This document shows positions 6,839 to 15,464 of a stretch of 64,000 nt of DNA, piece by piece; position 1 is the first letter of the stretch; the number at the start of each line of letters is the position of its first letter. Below the pieces are notes generated by a model that had not been told where the DNA came from, searched no databases, and was given only the letters and a program-made list of their open reading frames with translations. This stretch comes from Chloroflexota bacterium (GTDB lineage Bacteria; Chloroflexota; Anaerolineae; UBA4142; SHND01): assembly GCA_004295045.1 (NCBI GenBank), contig SHND01000047.1, positions 16,619-80,618 on the forward strand, written 5' to 3'. The position numbers were made by a program, and so were the translations under genes.

Positions 6839-9800
6839 TTATTCTAAAGTTTCACCTTCTTTGCGAACTTTGAAACTCCACGAATCGCTCGCCACGCATT
6901 GGTTGTCGGCATTGCACGATTGCACACGCCAGAAATACGTTGTGCCGGCGACGAGATTTTGAAAGCTCGTTTGTGTCTTGGTCAGTGTTTTGCGCTCGGC
7001 GACGATGGGTCCGTCAGCGGAGCGTTCACGCAGCTGCCATTCGTAGCGCATCGCGCACTTGGAGGCGTTCCACTTGAAGGTCAGCTTGCCTTTGGCGAGA
7101 CGCTTGCCGTTTTCGGGACTGACCAGCGCGGGCGCTTTGAGCGTGTCATTACATGCCGCAGGCGCTTTAACCGTCACCTTGACCGCGTCGGTCTGATCCG
7201 TTGATTGATCCGCATACAGCACCTGGATGCGATAATAGTATGTTGAACCGGCTGTGACGCTCGCATCCGTGTACTTGTATTTACTGCCGTTCAGCGTGCC
7301 GATATTCTGGGCAGCGATTGGGTTCGCGTTCACCACAGCATAATCGCCGTTTCTAGAATCACCGCGCAGGACATTAAAGCCGGCGATCTTGAGTTCGTTG
7401 AGCGTTTCCCAGTCCAACCTCACTGTGCCGTTCTTGGTTGCCTTGGCGGTGAAGAGCGCCATCTCGGCAGCGGTGGGCGAATTGTTAAAGCCAAAATCAA
7501 GCCCATGATTATTCGTGCCGGGTCCGGGAAAGAGAGTGGAGGCAAGGACGACGCCGACATTTGCGAGAGTTCCACCGCTTCCGACATTGGGTACGGGAAC
7601 CGCGTCCGAATCACGAATATCGGTAAAGCCGCTGTTGTCGAATTGCAAGTTCTTGTTCGGAGGCGTTATGTTATAGCCGACGAGCGCGCCGCTCCCGGTA
7701 AAGTTGCTTGCCAAGACCGCGACCGTATATTGAGCGTTTGTCGTGATGGGGAGATTGTACGTCCGCCCCGCCACAGTTGTGCCGAGCGGGTCAGACGAAA
7801 GGATATAATTGCCATTGGCGTCGGTTGTCGCTTGACCGATGAATGTGCCGGCGGCATTGTAAATTCCGACCACGACGCCTGCGATCCCCGCTTCACCGGG
7901 GTCTTGGATGCCGTTTTGGTTGGCGTCGTTCCAGACGCGGTTGCCGATTTCGATTGGCGCCGGGCGCTGCAAGAGCTCCAGATCGCCCAAGCCATTCGCT
8001 TTGGTGCGGAGCCAGTCATCCAGACCCGAGTTGGCATCGCCGGGTGTGACACGATATTGTTTTTGAAGCAATCCGGTGCTGGTGTTATTCCAATTCACCC
8101 CTTGGTTAAACCATTCGGTGATAGGATCAAAATCTGTGGAAAGCACAAGCCCACTGCCCAGCCACAGCGCCAAAGCGCCCGTCTCGGTTTCAAGATGATA
8201 ACGCACAAGTTGATCCGATTGTGCGCCGATCAGCGCAAAATCCCGAAAATAAACCTCACCTACGCCGCCCGGTCCGTCATTATTCAATCCGGTATTTCGA
8301 ACACCATTTATAGACGGATTCGGCACGCCGTTATCGGTATCAAAGACACAACCCGTCAAGCCCTCGACGACATATCCTCCGGCGGTATTGCAAACGTGGA
8401 TGAGGTCTCCACCGCCGTCAACGGTTTCGTTCGTAATCGCCGAAGTGATCGCCTGATAATTTTGATAGCCGGCTTGCAGCCCATTCCGGTCCATGAATCC
8501 AAGAACCATGTCGCCGTCTTCCGTGAATTCGATATCCGAAAGAACGGGCTGTGGCATTGCCCATTCGCGATTGCCGCTCAAACTACCGGCAGTGGGCTGC
8601 TGCCAAGTGGATTGCCACGGATTCCAGAGGTTCTGACTCAGACCGGCGGGCAAAACGACATTGTCGTACGAAGAAGATTCACGCGGATAGGTCAGAGCGA
8701 TTGTCACTACACTGGTAAAGGTCGTCGGATTATTGGGGTCAAAGCGCAGGACATAGCCAGCCAGATTCGCCGCTGTGCCACCTGATGCATCACACACGAC
8801 GCCGACGTATCCAAAGCCGTCGCTGAATTTGAGACCCCATGGGCGAAATTGTCCAGCGCATGCGGGCAAGCCGGTAAAGATGATGGGATAATGCGAGACG
8901 AGCGCGCCGCTGATTACTGCGCCATTGATTGGAATGGCGGCTTCGTTGCTCACATTGATTTTGATCAAGGACTTTTGGTTCAGATTCACAATCCATAGGG
9001 ATTGATCGTCTTCGCTCATTTCCGCATCGCCGAAACCTATCGTACCAACCTTGGCAAAGGCATCAATGTCGTATGACTTGGAATTGGGAAACGTCGTTTG
9101 TGTGGAGAGCGAGTACTGGTCTGTGGCAACGCCCGGAGCAACCGTTGCAGCCTGATTTCTGCGGGTGACCGTTCCAACCGAGATTGCTCCCCCCGTTCCA
9201 GCGCTTGGCACAACGCCGTTGAGCAAGAATCCGCCGATAAAGGTGCCGCCCACATCATAGCCATAATTGAGGATATAGACGCCATCTACGTTCACCGCCG
9301 CGGCGGGAGCCTCAAGCGCGGGGCGGGCATAGAGACCCAAATCGGAGTGGCGCTTGAGCGCGGCGGCTGCAAAGATGTGTCCCGTTGTGCGATGAAACGC
9401 CGCGCCCCAGACGGTGCCCACGTCGGAAACACTCACATCTTGAGATGGGTCAGGATTATTTTGATCGGTTTCTGATGTTCCTGTTGCCGTCCACGGGAAT
9501 GACATGTATCCAACTTGAAGCGGGTTGGATGGGGTAATTTTACCTATTGCTGAAGCGTTTTGGAAGAACGGGACGGTAACAGGAGGATTATCCTGAGAAT
9601 ATTGCGCGGGGTTTTGGTATGCCATGTTGATGTTGGTCACACCATTGTCGGCTACAAAACGAACGCTCGATTGACTCGCACCGGCAGCGGGATTATAGAC
9701 GCCGTTCTGCAAATACGTCGCGCCCGCGGGTGGGGAAAATTCGACGCGATAGCCGCCGCTTGCGCCGCTGAGTCCGCCGCCCACGCAGGTCGCGGTGTCA

Positions 9801-10087
9801 ATGCTCCAGACACCTGAAGCATTGGTGGTCGTAGAACATGAGGCGCCTGCGGCGTTATACAGCGCTACGCCGACTGCCGCGATGACGGGTTCGAGCGTAT
9901 CCTGTGTGCCATTCCCGTTAAAGTCACGGAATGCGGTGCCGCTATATGTTCCTGCCGCCAGCGCCGGTCCGCCAAAGTTCGCTGCCTGTGTCACCAAAAG
10001 GAGGGCGGTAGCAATGGAGAGAACGATAATTCCTAGACGACGCAGTTTAGGATTGGCAAAAACATGGTCCTGAAATTTGGTACGCAT
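6839..10087 (-). CDS. Large SdrD-like surface protein with FN3 domains
   Basis: This 1,082-residue secreted protein starts at 10087, where GGAGGA lies 5 nt before the ATG. The signal sequence is at about residues 17-45 (GIIVLSIATALLLVTQAA). The first SdrD B-like domain has the calcium-binding DFNGNGTQDTLEP motif; a second has NDANQNGIQDPGEAG (about residue 730). Between them is a long region with propeller-like and YncE-like segments (LWIVNLNQKSLIKINVSN), probably exposed on the surface. Two fibronectin-III-like domains close the protein (VRLDWETLNELKIAGFNVLR and FKWNASKCAMRYEWQL), the last resembling the tail of the SBBP protein at the left end. No LPxTG or membrane anchor is seen. The likely role is cell-surface structure or adhesion; the exact function is unknown. 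Confidence 0.85.
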   Translation of the reverse strand: MRTKFQDHVFANPKLRRLGIIVLSIATALLLVTQAANFGGPALAAGTYSGTAFRDFNGNGTQDTLEPVIAAVGVALYNAAGASCSTTTNASGVWSIDTATCVGGGLSGASGGYRVEFSPPAGATYLQNGVYNPAAGASQSSVRFVADNGVTNINMAYQNPAQYSQDNPPVTVPFFQNASAIGKITPSNPLQVGYMSFPWTATGTSETDQNNPDPSQDVSVSDVGTVWGAAFHRTTGHIFAAAALKRHSDLGLYARPALEAPAAAVNVDGVYILNYGYDVGGTFIGGFLLNGVVPSAGTGGAISVGTVTRRNQAATVAPGVATDQYSLSTQTTFPNSKSYDIDAFAKVGTIGFGDAEMSEDDQSLWIVNLNQKSLIKINVSNEAAIPINGAVISGALVSHYPIIFTGLPACAGQFRPWGLKFSDGFGYVGVVCDASGGTAANLAGYVLRFDPNNPTTFTSVVTIALTYPRESSSYDNVVLPAGLSQNLWNPWQSTWQQPTAGSLSGNREWAMPQPVLSDIEFTEDGDMVLGFMDRNGLQAGYQNYQAITSAITNETVDGGGDLIHVCNTAGGYVVEGLTGCVFDTDNGVPNPSINGVRNTGLNNDGPGGVGEVYFRDFALIGAQSDQLVRYHLETETGALALWLGSGLVLSTDFDPITEWFNQGVNWNNTSTGLLQKQYRVTPGDANSGLDDWLRTKANGLGDLELLQRPAPIEIGNRVWNDANQNGIQDPGEAGIAGVVVGIYNAAGTFIGQATTDANGNYILSSDPLGTTVAGRTYNLPITTNAQYTVAVLASNFTGSGALVGYNITPPNKNLQFDNSGFTDIRDSDAVPVPNVGSGGTLANVGVVLASTLFPGPGTNNHGLDFGFNNSPTAAEMALFTAKATKNGTVRLDWETLNELKIAGFNVLRGDSRNGDYAVVNANPIAAQNIGTLNGSKYKYTDASVTAGSTYYYRIQVLYADQSTDQTDAVKVTVKAPAACNDTLKAPALVSPENGKRLAKGKLTFKWNASKCAMRYEWQLRERSADGPIVAERKTLTKTQTSFQNLVAGTTYFWRVQSCNADNQCVASDSWSFKVRKEGETLE

Positions 10088-10461
10088 GAGTCCTCCGTAG
10101 AACAAAAAGTTGGATGAAAGGCGGCGAAAAAAAAACCGCACACACTAATCAAAGGATGGGCATTCCAATAGTGGTCGGTTACGCCATTTGCTCGACTCTG
10201 TCTAGGCGTCCAGATCAAGGCGACAGAGCTTCAAAGCACCCGTATTAATATGAATTTCGCCAAAGCAAAGTTGTTGCGATTGTGCGTTTGGCGGCGCACG
10301 CGAGGGCGAAAAATAAAAAATCGCGGTGCGCTTGCAGGCAACACAGCTTACAGTTAGTTACGTCACTTGTTCCACAAGTTCCAACCGCCGCCGATGCAGG
10401 AACGTGTTTGAAAATTCCTCACACACGAGTCCGAGGGTTGGAGCGTAATGTTTCCGTGAAC

Positions 10462-10499
10462 GCAAAAGGAATTTTGACGGATGCGTCAAGTTCCTTTGC
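10462..10499 (-). promoter_or_regulatory. Hairpin in the predicted leader of the surface-protein mRNA
   Basis: GCAAAAGGAA...TGACG pairs with CGTCA...TTCCTTTGC around a GATG loop. The hairpin lies just inside the transcript predicted from the extended -10 at 10510, so it would be the first structure in the leader. Confidence 0.5.
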
Positions 10500-10509
10500 A
10501 ACGTCAATC

Positions 10510-10518
10510 ATTATAGCA
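10510..10518 (-). promoter_or_regulatory. Extended -10 promoter candidate
   Basis: On the minus strand the sequence TGCTATAAT is a perfect extended -10 element. No good -35 box is present at 16-18 nt. It would drive the surface-protein gene starting at 10087. Confidence 0.35.
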
Positions 10519-10690
10519 GAGCTTGTCAACGCGGGAGGAACAAAATGGAAACAAAATCCGATATTCTTTTTTTTACGGAAGCCGCGTTGCCAAACAGAAT
10601 TTTGAATCAAACGCAGCCCGATTATACAACAACACAAGATTCAAGCGCAAGGCATCTTTCGCGCAATGCCCCGGCGCTCGACGAGTGTGT

Positions 10691-10732
10691 TGCGCTATCA
10701 CGCACTATGCTTGGACAATGCGTGATAGCGCA
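10691..10732. repeat. Perfect 14-bp inverted repeat
   Basis: TGCGCTATCACGCA (10691-10704) is repeated as its exact complement at 10719-10732, separated by 14 nt. It could be a stem-loop or a dimeric protein-binding site. It has no T run, so it is not an evident terminator. Confidence 0.75.
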
Positions 10733-10813
10733 GAATCAGGGGTAGTCCGGGATCCCTCTGATGGAATAACGCGTTGTTTGAGCTTATGCACTGCGATGCA
10801 TTCGTTTGGCTCG

Positions 10814-10884
10814 GGCGGTACGTCCATTACGCAAAAAACCGTAGGCAAACTGGAGATTTGCCCACGGTCGGTTCCACTACCGCC
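10814..10884 (+). other. Possible structured RNA element with nested stems
   Basis: An outer pairing GGCGGTA (10814-10820) with TACCGCC (10878-10884) encloses an inner hairpin in which ACCGT-GGCAAA (10838-10849) pairs with TTTGCC-ACGGT (10857-10868) around CTGGAGA. Nested complementary blocks without an open reading frame suggest a folded RNA, on either strand. It matches no RNA family that I recognise. Confidence 0.3.
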
Positions 10885-11200
10885 TTTACAAGTCCCCACT
10901 CATTGCGATGCATGCAACTGTGTGTGTAAAAAAACTTTGGTGCCCAAGTTTCTGTGGGGTCCGGCACAGTTGGAGTGGGTTACAAAACATCCGATGCGTT
11001 ATTGCGACGCTGCAACAAGCTATGGCGCTCTTTTTGAAATCATCTATGCAGGGAGGTTGAAATCGCGCCGTCGGATGCGTCTACACTATAGCGCGGCAAT
11101 ATAAAGATGCCGATTAACGCAAGCGTAGGGGCAAAGCGTTCGCAGCGAGGTTTGCGTACTTGCATTTTAGTGAATGCTTTGCGCTTACGTGGATTGGAAA

Positions 11201-11761
11201 TTATTCTGTTTCGTGGTCGGCGCGCGGTTTGGCAAGCACCATGCTTTTCTGGATAAAGATTACGCCGCCGATTGCGATAAATACATCGCCAATGCTAAAG
11301 ACAGTCGCAAAAGGTACGAATGCGGGCAGCGGCAGGATGTCGCCCAACCAAGGGAGGAGTGTTGCATCCGTCATGGGGATAATATTCATGTCGCGTTCTG
11401 TCAGCGGGGGCTGCCCCGCGAATTGGCGCGCGGCGGCAGAGACCGGCATAAAGCCGCCGTTCAAAGTTATGACCAGAGTGTTGAGCACGAGACCGAGCGC
11501 AATCCACAAGACGCCGGGCAAATGGCGGTTTAGCCACAAGGCAAAGATCGCAAGCGCCATCGAGACGAGATAGAGAATTTGCGCGAGCAGAATATTGTTG
11601 ATGAGAATATCGCCGACGGGAGAAAAGGCGATGAGTTGAATCGCAAAGGGCAGAAAGAGCAAAATGGGATAGCGGATAGAGATATGCGCCAGATTGGACA
11701 AGCGTCCGCCGCGCGCCAACGCAATCAGTAGACTCAAAAGCAGGATGAGCGGAATAGGCAT
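11201..11761 (-). CDS. DUF5317 membrane protein
   Basis: This 186-residue protein has five or so membrane segments (PLILLLSLLIAL, ILLFLPFAIQLIAF, ILYLVSMALAIFALWL, WIALGLVLNTLVI and VFIAIGGVIFI). It has the DUF5317 signature GGFMPVS before the last membrane segments. DUF5317 proteins are common in Chloroflexota and Firmicutes and are of unknown function. It follows the HD-GYP gene by 51 nt on the same strand and is likely cotranscribed with it. No clear ribosome-binding site precedes the ATG. Confidence 0.8.
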   Translation of the reverse strand: MPIPLILLLSLLIALARGGRLSNLAHISIRYPILLFLPFAIQLIAFSPVGDILINNILLAQILYLVSMALAIFALWLNRHLPGVLWIALGLVLNTLVITLNGGFMPVSAAARQFAGQPPLTERDMNIIPMTDATLLPWLGDILPLPAFVPFATVFSIGDVFIAIGGVIFIQKSMVLAKPRADHETE

Positions 11762-11812
11762 GCGTTGTTAGCTTTGCAGACGGAGGATGGAGTGGGAGGA
11801 ATTGCGCGCGTC

Positions 11813-13129
11813 CTATGTGGATTCGGCAAGACTCACTGCTGTGGGGGCAGGAATGAGAGCGGGGGCGTCTGTAGTTACACTAGCGAGCCCTTTGACGCGA
11901 AAGAACGCCTCAACTACGTTTGGATCGAATTGAGTGCCTGCGCCATTACGCAGCTCTTGAAGGGCGGCTTCCTCTGAAAGTGGAGCGCGATAGGGGCGTT
12001 GTTCTGTCATGGCTTGGTACGAATCCGCGACTGCTATGATGCGCGCGCCCAAAGGAATCGCTTCGCCTTGCAGTTTGTCCGGATAGCCGGTGCCGTCCCA
12101 TCGTTCGTGATGATGCCGCACATAGGCAGCGCCATTTTCAAACATCGGAAATTTTTGCAACAAGTCGCCGCCGATGTCAGCATGGCGTTTTGCCAATTCG
12201 CGCTCTTGGTCTGTCAGCGTACCGGGCTTGAATAAAATATCGTTCCGCATTCCAATCTTGCCAATATCGTGCATGGCAGCTGCGAGCATGATTTCGTCAA
12301 CTTGGTCGAGGTCAAGCCCCAATTCACGCGCAATCAATCCCGAATGTTCGGAAACTTTATCTGAATGTTGTGAAGTATGTACATCTCGCTCGTCCAACAC
12401 GCGCGCTAATGCATAGAGCGCCCCGCGCGTCTGACGTCGCAGTTCGGCGACAAGATGATAAGACTGACGCATGAGGATGAGGGGCAGCGCGGCGAGAATG
12501 ACGCTCCACGGGCTGAACTGCCAAAGAATGTAAATAAAGACACCAATTGGAAGCATACTCAAGTCGTGGAGAATCAGAGGTTTATAGTTCTGCGCCCATA
12601 CGTAACGGATAGGCGACTGGGTTGCGAGAGCGATGATCATGGAGACGAGAAATCCATTGAGGAGGACATCGCCAAGACCCAATGCGACAAGCGCTAAAAT
12701 ATTCTGGACTGAGCCGAGGAGGGGAACGCTGGGGTCGTGGATAGAGTTGTAGAGTGCGGCGACGACCGTGAACTCTACTGTCATCATCCCAACATTAAAT
12801 AACACTTTGTACCAAACGCGGCGCAGCCACAATTCGGCGAGCACCGTTCCACCGAAAACGGCGACAATGACAAAAGGTGGCGGGAGGAGAAGGATTGCAG
12901 CAATCTTTACTGCAACCGAAATGGTGATTTCTACAGCGCCATTCTTCTGGCTAGAGTAGAGGGTGACAGGGTAATGGTCTAACGCAGCAATTATGATGGC
13001 GAGCGCGATGACGATGAGGACTGTTGTTGGTTCGACAGGCAGAACAATGAGAGAGGCAAACGCCGCCGCCAGACCGAGTCCAAAGATGAGCCAGATATAA
13101 ACTTGTGCCGGTCGAGGGAGTTCGTTCAT
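11813..13129 (-). CDS. Membrane HD-GYP phosphodiesterase
   Basis: This 438-residue protein begins with about 220 residues of membrane helices (six to eight segments) that probably act as a sensor. A short linker leads to an HD-GYP domain with His287-Asp288 (AAAMHDIGKIG), HHERWDGTGYP with G348-Y349-P350, and IIAVADSYQAMT. HD-GYP proteins hydrolyse cyclic di-GMP (some act on other cyclic dinucleotides); all metal-binding motifs appear intact. A 32-aa membrane peptide gene lies 44 nt upstream and DUF5317 lies downstream, suggesting a three-gene unit. The signal sensed is unknown. Confidence 0.9.
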   Translation of the reverse strand: MNELPRPAQVYIWLIFGLGLAAAFASLIVLPVEPTTVLIVIALAIIIAALDHYPVTLYSSQKNGAVEITISVAVKIAAILLLPPPFVIVAVFGGTVLAELWLRRVWYKVLFNVGMMTVEFTVVAALYNSIHDPSVPLLGSVQNILALVALGLGDVLLNGFLVSMIIALATQSPIRYVWAQNYKPLILHDLSMLPIGVFIYILWQFSPWSVILAALPLILMRQSYHLVAELRRQTRGALYALARVLDERDVHTSQHSDKVSEHSGLIARELGLDLDQVDEIMLAAAMHDIGKIGMRNDILFKPGTLTDQERELAKRHADIGGDLLQKFPMFENGAAYVRHHHERWDGTGYPDKLQGEAIPLGARIIAVADSYQAMTEQRPYRAPLSEEAALQELRNGAGTQFDPNVVEAFFRVKGLASVTTDAPALIPAPTAVSLAEST

Positions 13130-13173
13130 AAGCCCCAGCCATCAAAAAAGCCGACCTCGCCCATTTTTTCACC

Positions 13174-13272
13174 TTAATGCCACTTGCCTTGGGCAAGCGC
13201 CGCAATTACCAAACTAAGGATCGCCATCAGCACGAGATACGCTTTGACGGGTCGAGGATCGCTCCATTTCAT
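13174..13272 (-). CDS. Small single-span membrane peptide, 32 aa
   Basis: The frame encodes a 32-residue peptide starting MKWSDPRPVK, with one hydrophobic helix (AYLVLMAILSLVIAALA) and the tail QGKWH. GGAG lies 8 nt before the ATG at 13272. The charge pattern and length are those of a real small membrane protein. It has no recognised family. Its position 44 nt before the HD-GYP gene, with two RNA hairpins around it, suggests a leader peptide or a small regulator of that enzyme; this is inference. Confidence 0.6.
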   Translation of the reverse strand: MKWSDPRPVKAYLVLMAILSLVIAALAQGKWH

Positions 13273-13311
13273 GGGGAATCTTCTCCTTTCAAGAGGATTG
13301 CCGGATTCCCC
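13273..13311 (-). promoter_or_regulatory. Hairpin covering the ribosome-binding site of the small ORF
   Basis: GGGGAATC (13273-13280) pairs with GATTCCCC (13304-13311). Inside, CCTC and the Shine-Dalgarno GGAG can also pair. The structure would hide the ribosome-binding site and touches the start codon, so it may control translation. Confidence 0.6.
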
Positions 13312-13459
13312 TTCGCTTCGCTTCGGGCGAGGTCGGCTTTGGGATAGATTATAACCGAAATTTTGTTTTTCGCGCGCTTAATTTTTCTCCAATGGTTTCA
13401 ATTTGGTTACATCTAGAATGAAAATAGGCAAAAAGGCAACATGACTTTGGTACTTGGTA

Positions 13460-14173
13460 TCAGATTGCAACTGCCGTTTGAAAGCGCACGAGGCGGCGAT
13501 TGACCGCATCCAATGTAGCACGCGCCATGCTCTCCGACAGGTCGCCGGCTGCGAGACTTGCGCCTACCAAGAGTTCGTGCTGCTCGCCGAATGCCCAGCG
13601 GACGATTACCAGCATTACCTTGTGCTCATTCATCTCGACGATCTGGGTCTCGAGTACGGCGAGAACTCCCGGCGTTTGAAGCAGCTGCTCGACGGCGTGA
13701 ATCACTGCGCGCGCGGCAGCGCGTAATTCGTCGCCTTCGTTTGGGAGAGATGCTTTGCCGACAAGAATATTGTCGCCGACAGCAAGGACAATTTGGAGTA
13801 CGCCATCCTTTTTTGATAATTTCTGGATGCGGGGGCGTCCGTATTGAGGATATTGCGCCTGAACGCCGTCAAGCTGTACCACGCTGATGCGGCGGTGATC
13901 AATGCGAATCCCAAAGCGCACTAACAAGATTGATTCAATGTCGCGCACGATCTTTTTGGGAGGGTGATTGCGCGGCGCAACGACATGAATTTCATCAATC
14001 TCTGTTCCTGTGCTCATCACCTTGACAGAGCTGACATGCTCAAGACGCGTGAGCTCACGTTCTACATCGGGCGCAAAAAAATAGACAGCGGGGAGCGCTT
14101 CCAGGCGGGGGGGGGGGAAACCTTGTCTTGAGGGGAATACATTCATATTATTCTTTTGTGGTTTTGTAGGCAC
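13460..14173 (-). CDS. Conserved protein of unknown function with poly-C tract
   Basis: The 237-residue product starts with GTG at 14173, supported by AAGGAGA about 7 nt upstream; an internal ATG ten codons later is an alternative. Residues 35-85 form an alpha/beta unit (VERELTRLEHVSSVKVM, EIDEIHVVA, IVRDIESILLVRFGIRID) like small ACT-like modules. After residue 115 there is a second alpha/beta part with strands (LQIVLAVGDNILVG, HKVMLVIVRWAFG). No enzyme motif or membrane segment is visible. A run of about 11 C falls in codons 20-24. It is encoded between the HD-GYP and the receiver-protein genes on the same strand. The function is unknown. Confidence 0.75.
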   Translation of the reverse strand: MPTKPQKNNMNVFPSRQGFPPPRLEALPAVYFFAPDVERELTRLEHVSSVKVMSTGTEIDEIHVVAPRNHPPKKIVRDIESILLVRFGIRIDHRRISVVQLDGVQAQYPQYGRPRIQKLSKKDGVLQIVLAVGDNILVGKASLPNEGDELRAAARAVIHAVEQLLQTPGVLAVLETQIVEMNEHKVMLVIVRWAFGEQHELLVGASLAAGDLSESMARATLDAVNRRLVRFQTAVAI

Positions 14174-14300
14174 AGGGTTTCTCCTTGGAGAGATAAGGAA
14201 TTTTGTTATTGCTTTGGATGAGCAGCATGTCCAAAAGCACTATGCGCGAGTGCAAGACTGTGGAGCGTAGGAATGGGAGACGACAAATTAGGCGACGCCT

Positions 14301-14347
14301 GAAAATAAATACGGCATCGCGCGCCCTTGGCGATAGAACGCGATGCC
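14301..14347 (-). terminator. Terminator of the receiver-protein operon
   Basis: GGCATCGCG (14313-14321) pairs with CGCGATGCC (14339-14347). On the minus strand the stem is followed by a T-rich tail (GTATTTATTTT). It lies about 120 nt after the stop of the gene at 14468. The rest of 14174-14467 holds nothing recognisable. Confidence 0.7.
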
Positions 14348-14467
14348 TTGATAGAAAACTGTACGCTTAAGGTTCCGCAGCGAATTCAAGAAGCAAAGCG
14401 CAAGGTTTGAGAATATTACAAATGAATGTTGGAGAATATGCTGAAATGAAACAGAGCAAATAGCGGC

Positions 14468-15376
14468 TCAAAAACCCACCAGTTCGCGTTCCTTGAATCT
14501 CAACAATGTATTGGCGAGGAGCTGTTGAATAAGAGTCAAGAACTGTGTGTCCACAACCGACAGCGTTTGCATCACGTTCGTCCGATTTGCAATGATCAAC
14601 ACACCCAATAACTCGTCACTTGACAAAATCGGTACGATATAGCTGGTGACCGTGTTCAGATGACTTGACGTCCAAACGCGGCGCTCAATCAGTGGACTTG
14701 TATCATGGTTCAGGCGCTGTTGTTCCATTGCCAGAACTTGAGCCATCACGCGCTCGAACAATTTTCGCGACACCGCATCGGACTGATTCTCGCGCACCGA
14801 AGCGGCTTGCGAAACGGTCTCTGCCCAATCGTTCTCTTCTCCCAATACTGACAAGACCACCCAATCCGCTTTAAAGATACCAGCCATGTGCGCCACCACA
14901 GATTGCAGCGCTGCATGCTGCGTCTTGGCGCTCAGGATGCCTGATGTGAGCGCGCTAAGACTGGCTAGGCGGTGTTCAATCGTGCGCGTCTCTGATATCA
15001 ATCGCTGCTGATCGCGGATCAAGTTCTCCCAAAGCAAGATCATGCCGCTCGGAATGGGCTTGAGCAAATACGCAAGGATGCCCTGACTCGGTGGTTTGAC
15101 CGCGCGATAAAGTGATTGCGATGCGGTGGTGACGATACCCAAAGTGTTTGGATGAAGTTTACGGATAAAGGGCCACGCTTCATTCGCGGTGCCATCGGGC
15201 AAGACCAATTCGAGACTAATGAGGTCATAGGCGCCTTTGAACAGATGTTCAAGGGCGTGTTCAAGCGTTCCTGTGCGTTCCACATGCCAGCCGTGACGCA
15301 CAAGTTCTTGAGCAAATTCATCTCCCGCGTTCGGGTCAGGATCAATAATTAGTGCACGCAATTGTGATTTCGTCAC
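14468..15376 (-). CDS. Receiver-like and GAF-domain protein with Glu at the phosphorylation site
   Basis: The likely start is GTG at 15376 (AAGGGAG about 12 nt upstream), giving 302 residues; the longer open frame would run into the antisense of Pro-rich codons. Residues 5-115 are a response-regulator receiver (ALIIDPDP with Asp12 and Asp14, Lys106 in YLLKPIP). The expected phosphorylated Asp is Glu56 (SLELVLPD, compared with LTDLMLPD in its neighbour), so the domain may be locked in an active-like state. After a helical linker comes a GAF domain (about 140-300; ADWVVLSVLGEEND, VPILSSDELLGVLIIANR). No output domain is attached. It is the last gene of a three-gene receiver operon. Confidence 0.8.
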   Translation of the reverse strand: MTKSQLRALIIDPDPNAGDEFAQELVRHGWHVERTGTLEHALEHLFKGAYDLISLELVLPDGTANEAWPFIRKLHPNTLGIVTTASQSLYRAVKPPSQGILAYLLKPIPSGMILLWENLIRDQQRLISETRTIEHRLASLSALTSGILSAKTQHAALQSVVAHMAGIFKADWVVLSVLGEENDWAETVSQAASVRENQSDAVSRKLFERVMAQVLAMEQQRLNHDTSPLIERRVWTSSHLNTVTSYIVPILSSDELLGVLIIANRTNVMQTLSVVDTQFLTLIQQLLANTLLRFKERELVGF

Positions 15377-15464
15377 TTGGGAACAATCTCCCTTCGGGAA
15401 GGCGAAGTATAGTGCATTGTAGACAAGTTGTTGTTGCCTTTGATTCAACCATCCTAGCTCTCGT

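Larger units (their letters stand above)
10088..11200. other. 1.1-kb region without a convincing gene
   Basis: This gap separates the large surface-protein gene from the DUF5317 gene. Its open frames overlap on both strands and have no recognisable product. The best is a 66-codon frame at 10545-10745 with GGGAGGA 6 nt before its ATG, but its composition is not protein-like and it contains a 14-bp inverted repeat. Several RNA-like hairpins are present and are listed separately. If the minus-strand promoter near 10510 is used, the surface-protein mRNA has a leader of about 420 nt. No tRNA or known riboswitch consensus was recognised. Confidence 0.6.
13148..13339. repeat. 15-bp inverted repeat flanking the small ORF
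   Basis: AAGCCGACCTCGCCC at 13148-13162 has its exact complement at 13325-13339. On the minus-strand transcript the first copy lies in the leader of the 32-aa gene and the second just before the HD-GYP start. Pairing would loop out the small gene and lie close to the HD-GYP initiation region. Confidence 0.8.

Noticed and set aside
10088..10260. Possible c-di-GMP or cobalamin riboswitch in the leader of the surface-protein gene
   Set aside because: The conserved boxes of the known riboswitches could not be found; only a CTCTGTC/GACAGAG hairpin is present.
10545..10745. 66-codon frame with a good ribosome-binding site
   Set aside because: Its composition is not protein-like, it contains a 14-bp inverted repeat, and there is no recognisable product or conserved neighbour.
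10523..11104. 193-codon frame in the gene-poor region
   Set aside because: No domain, no ribosome-binding site, and overlapping frames on both strands are equally open.
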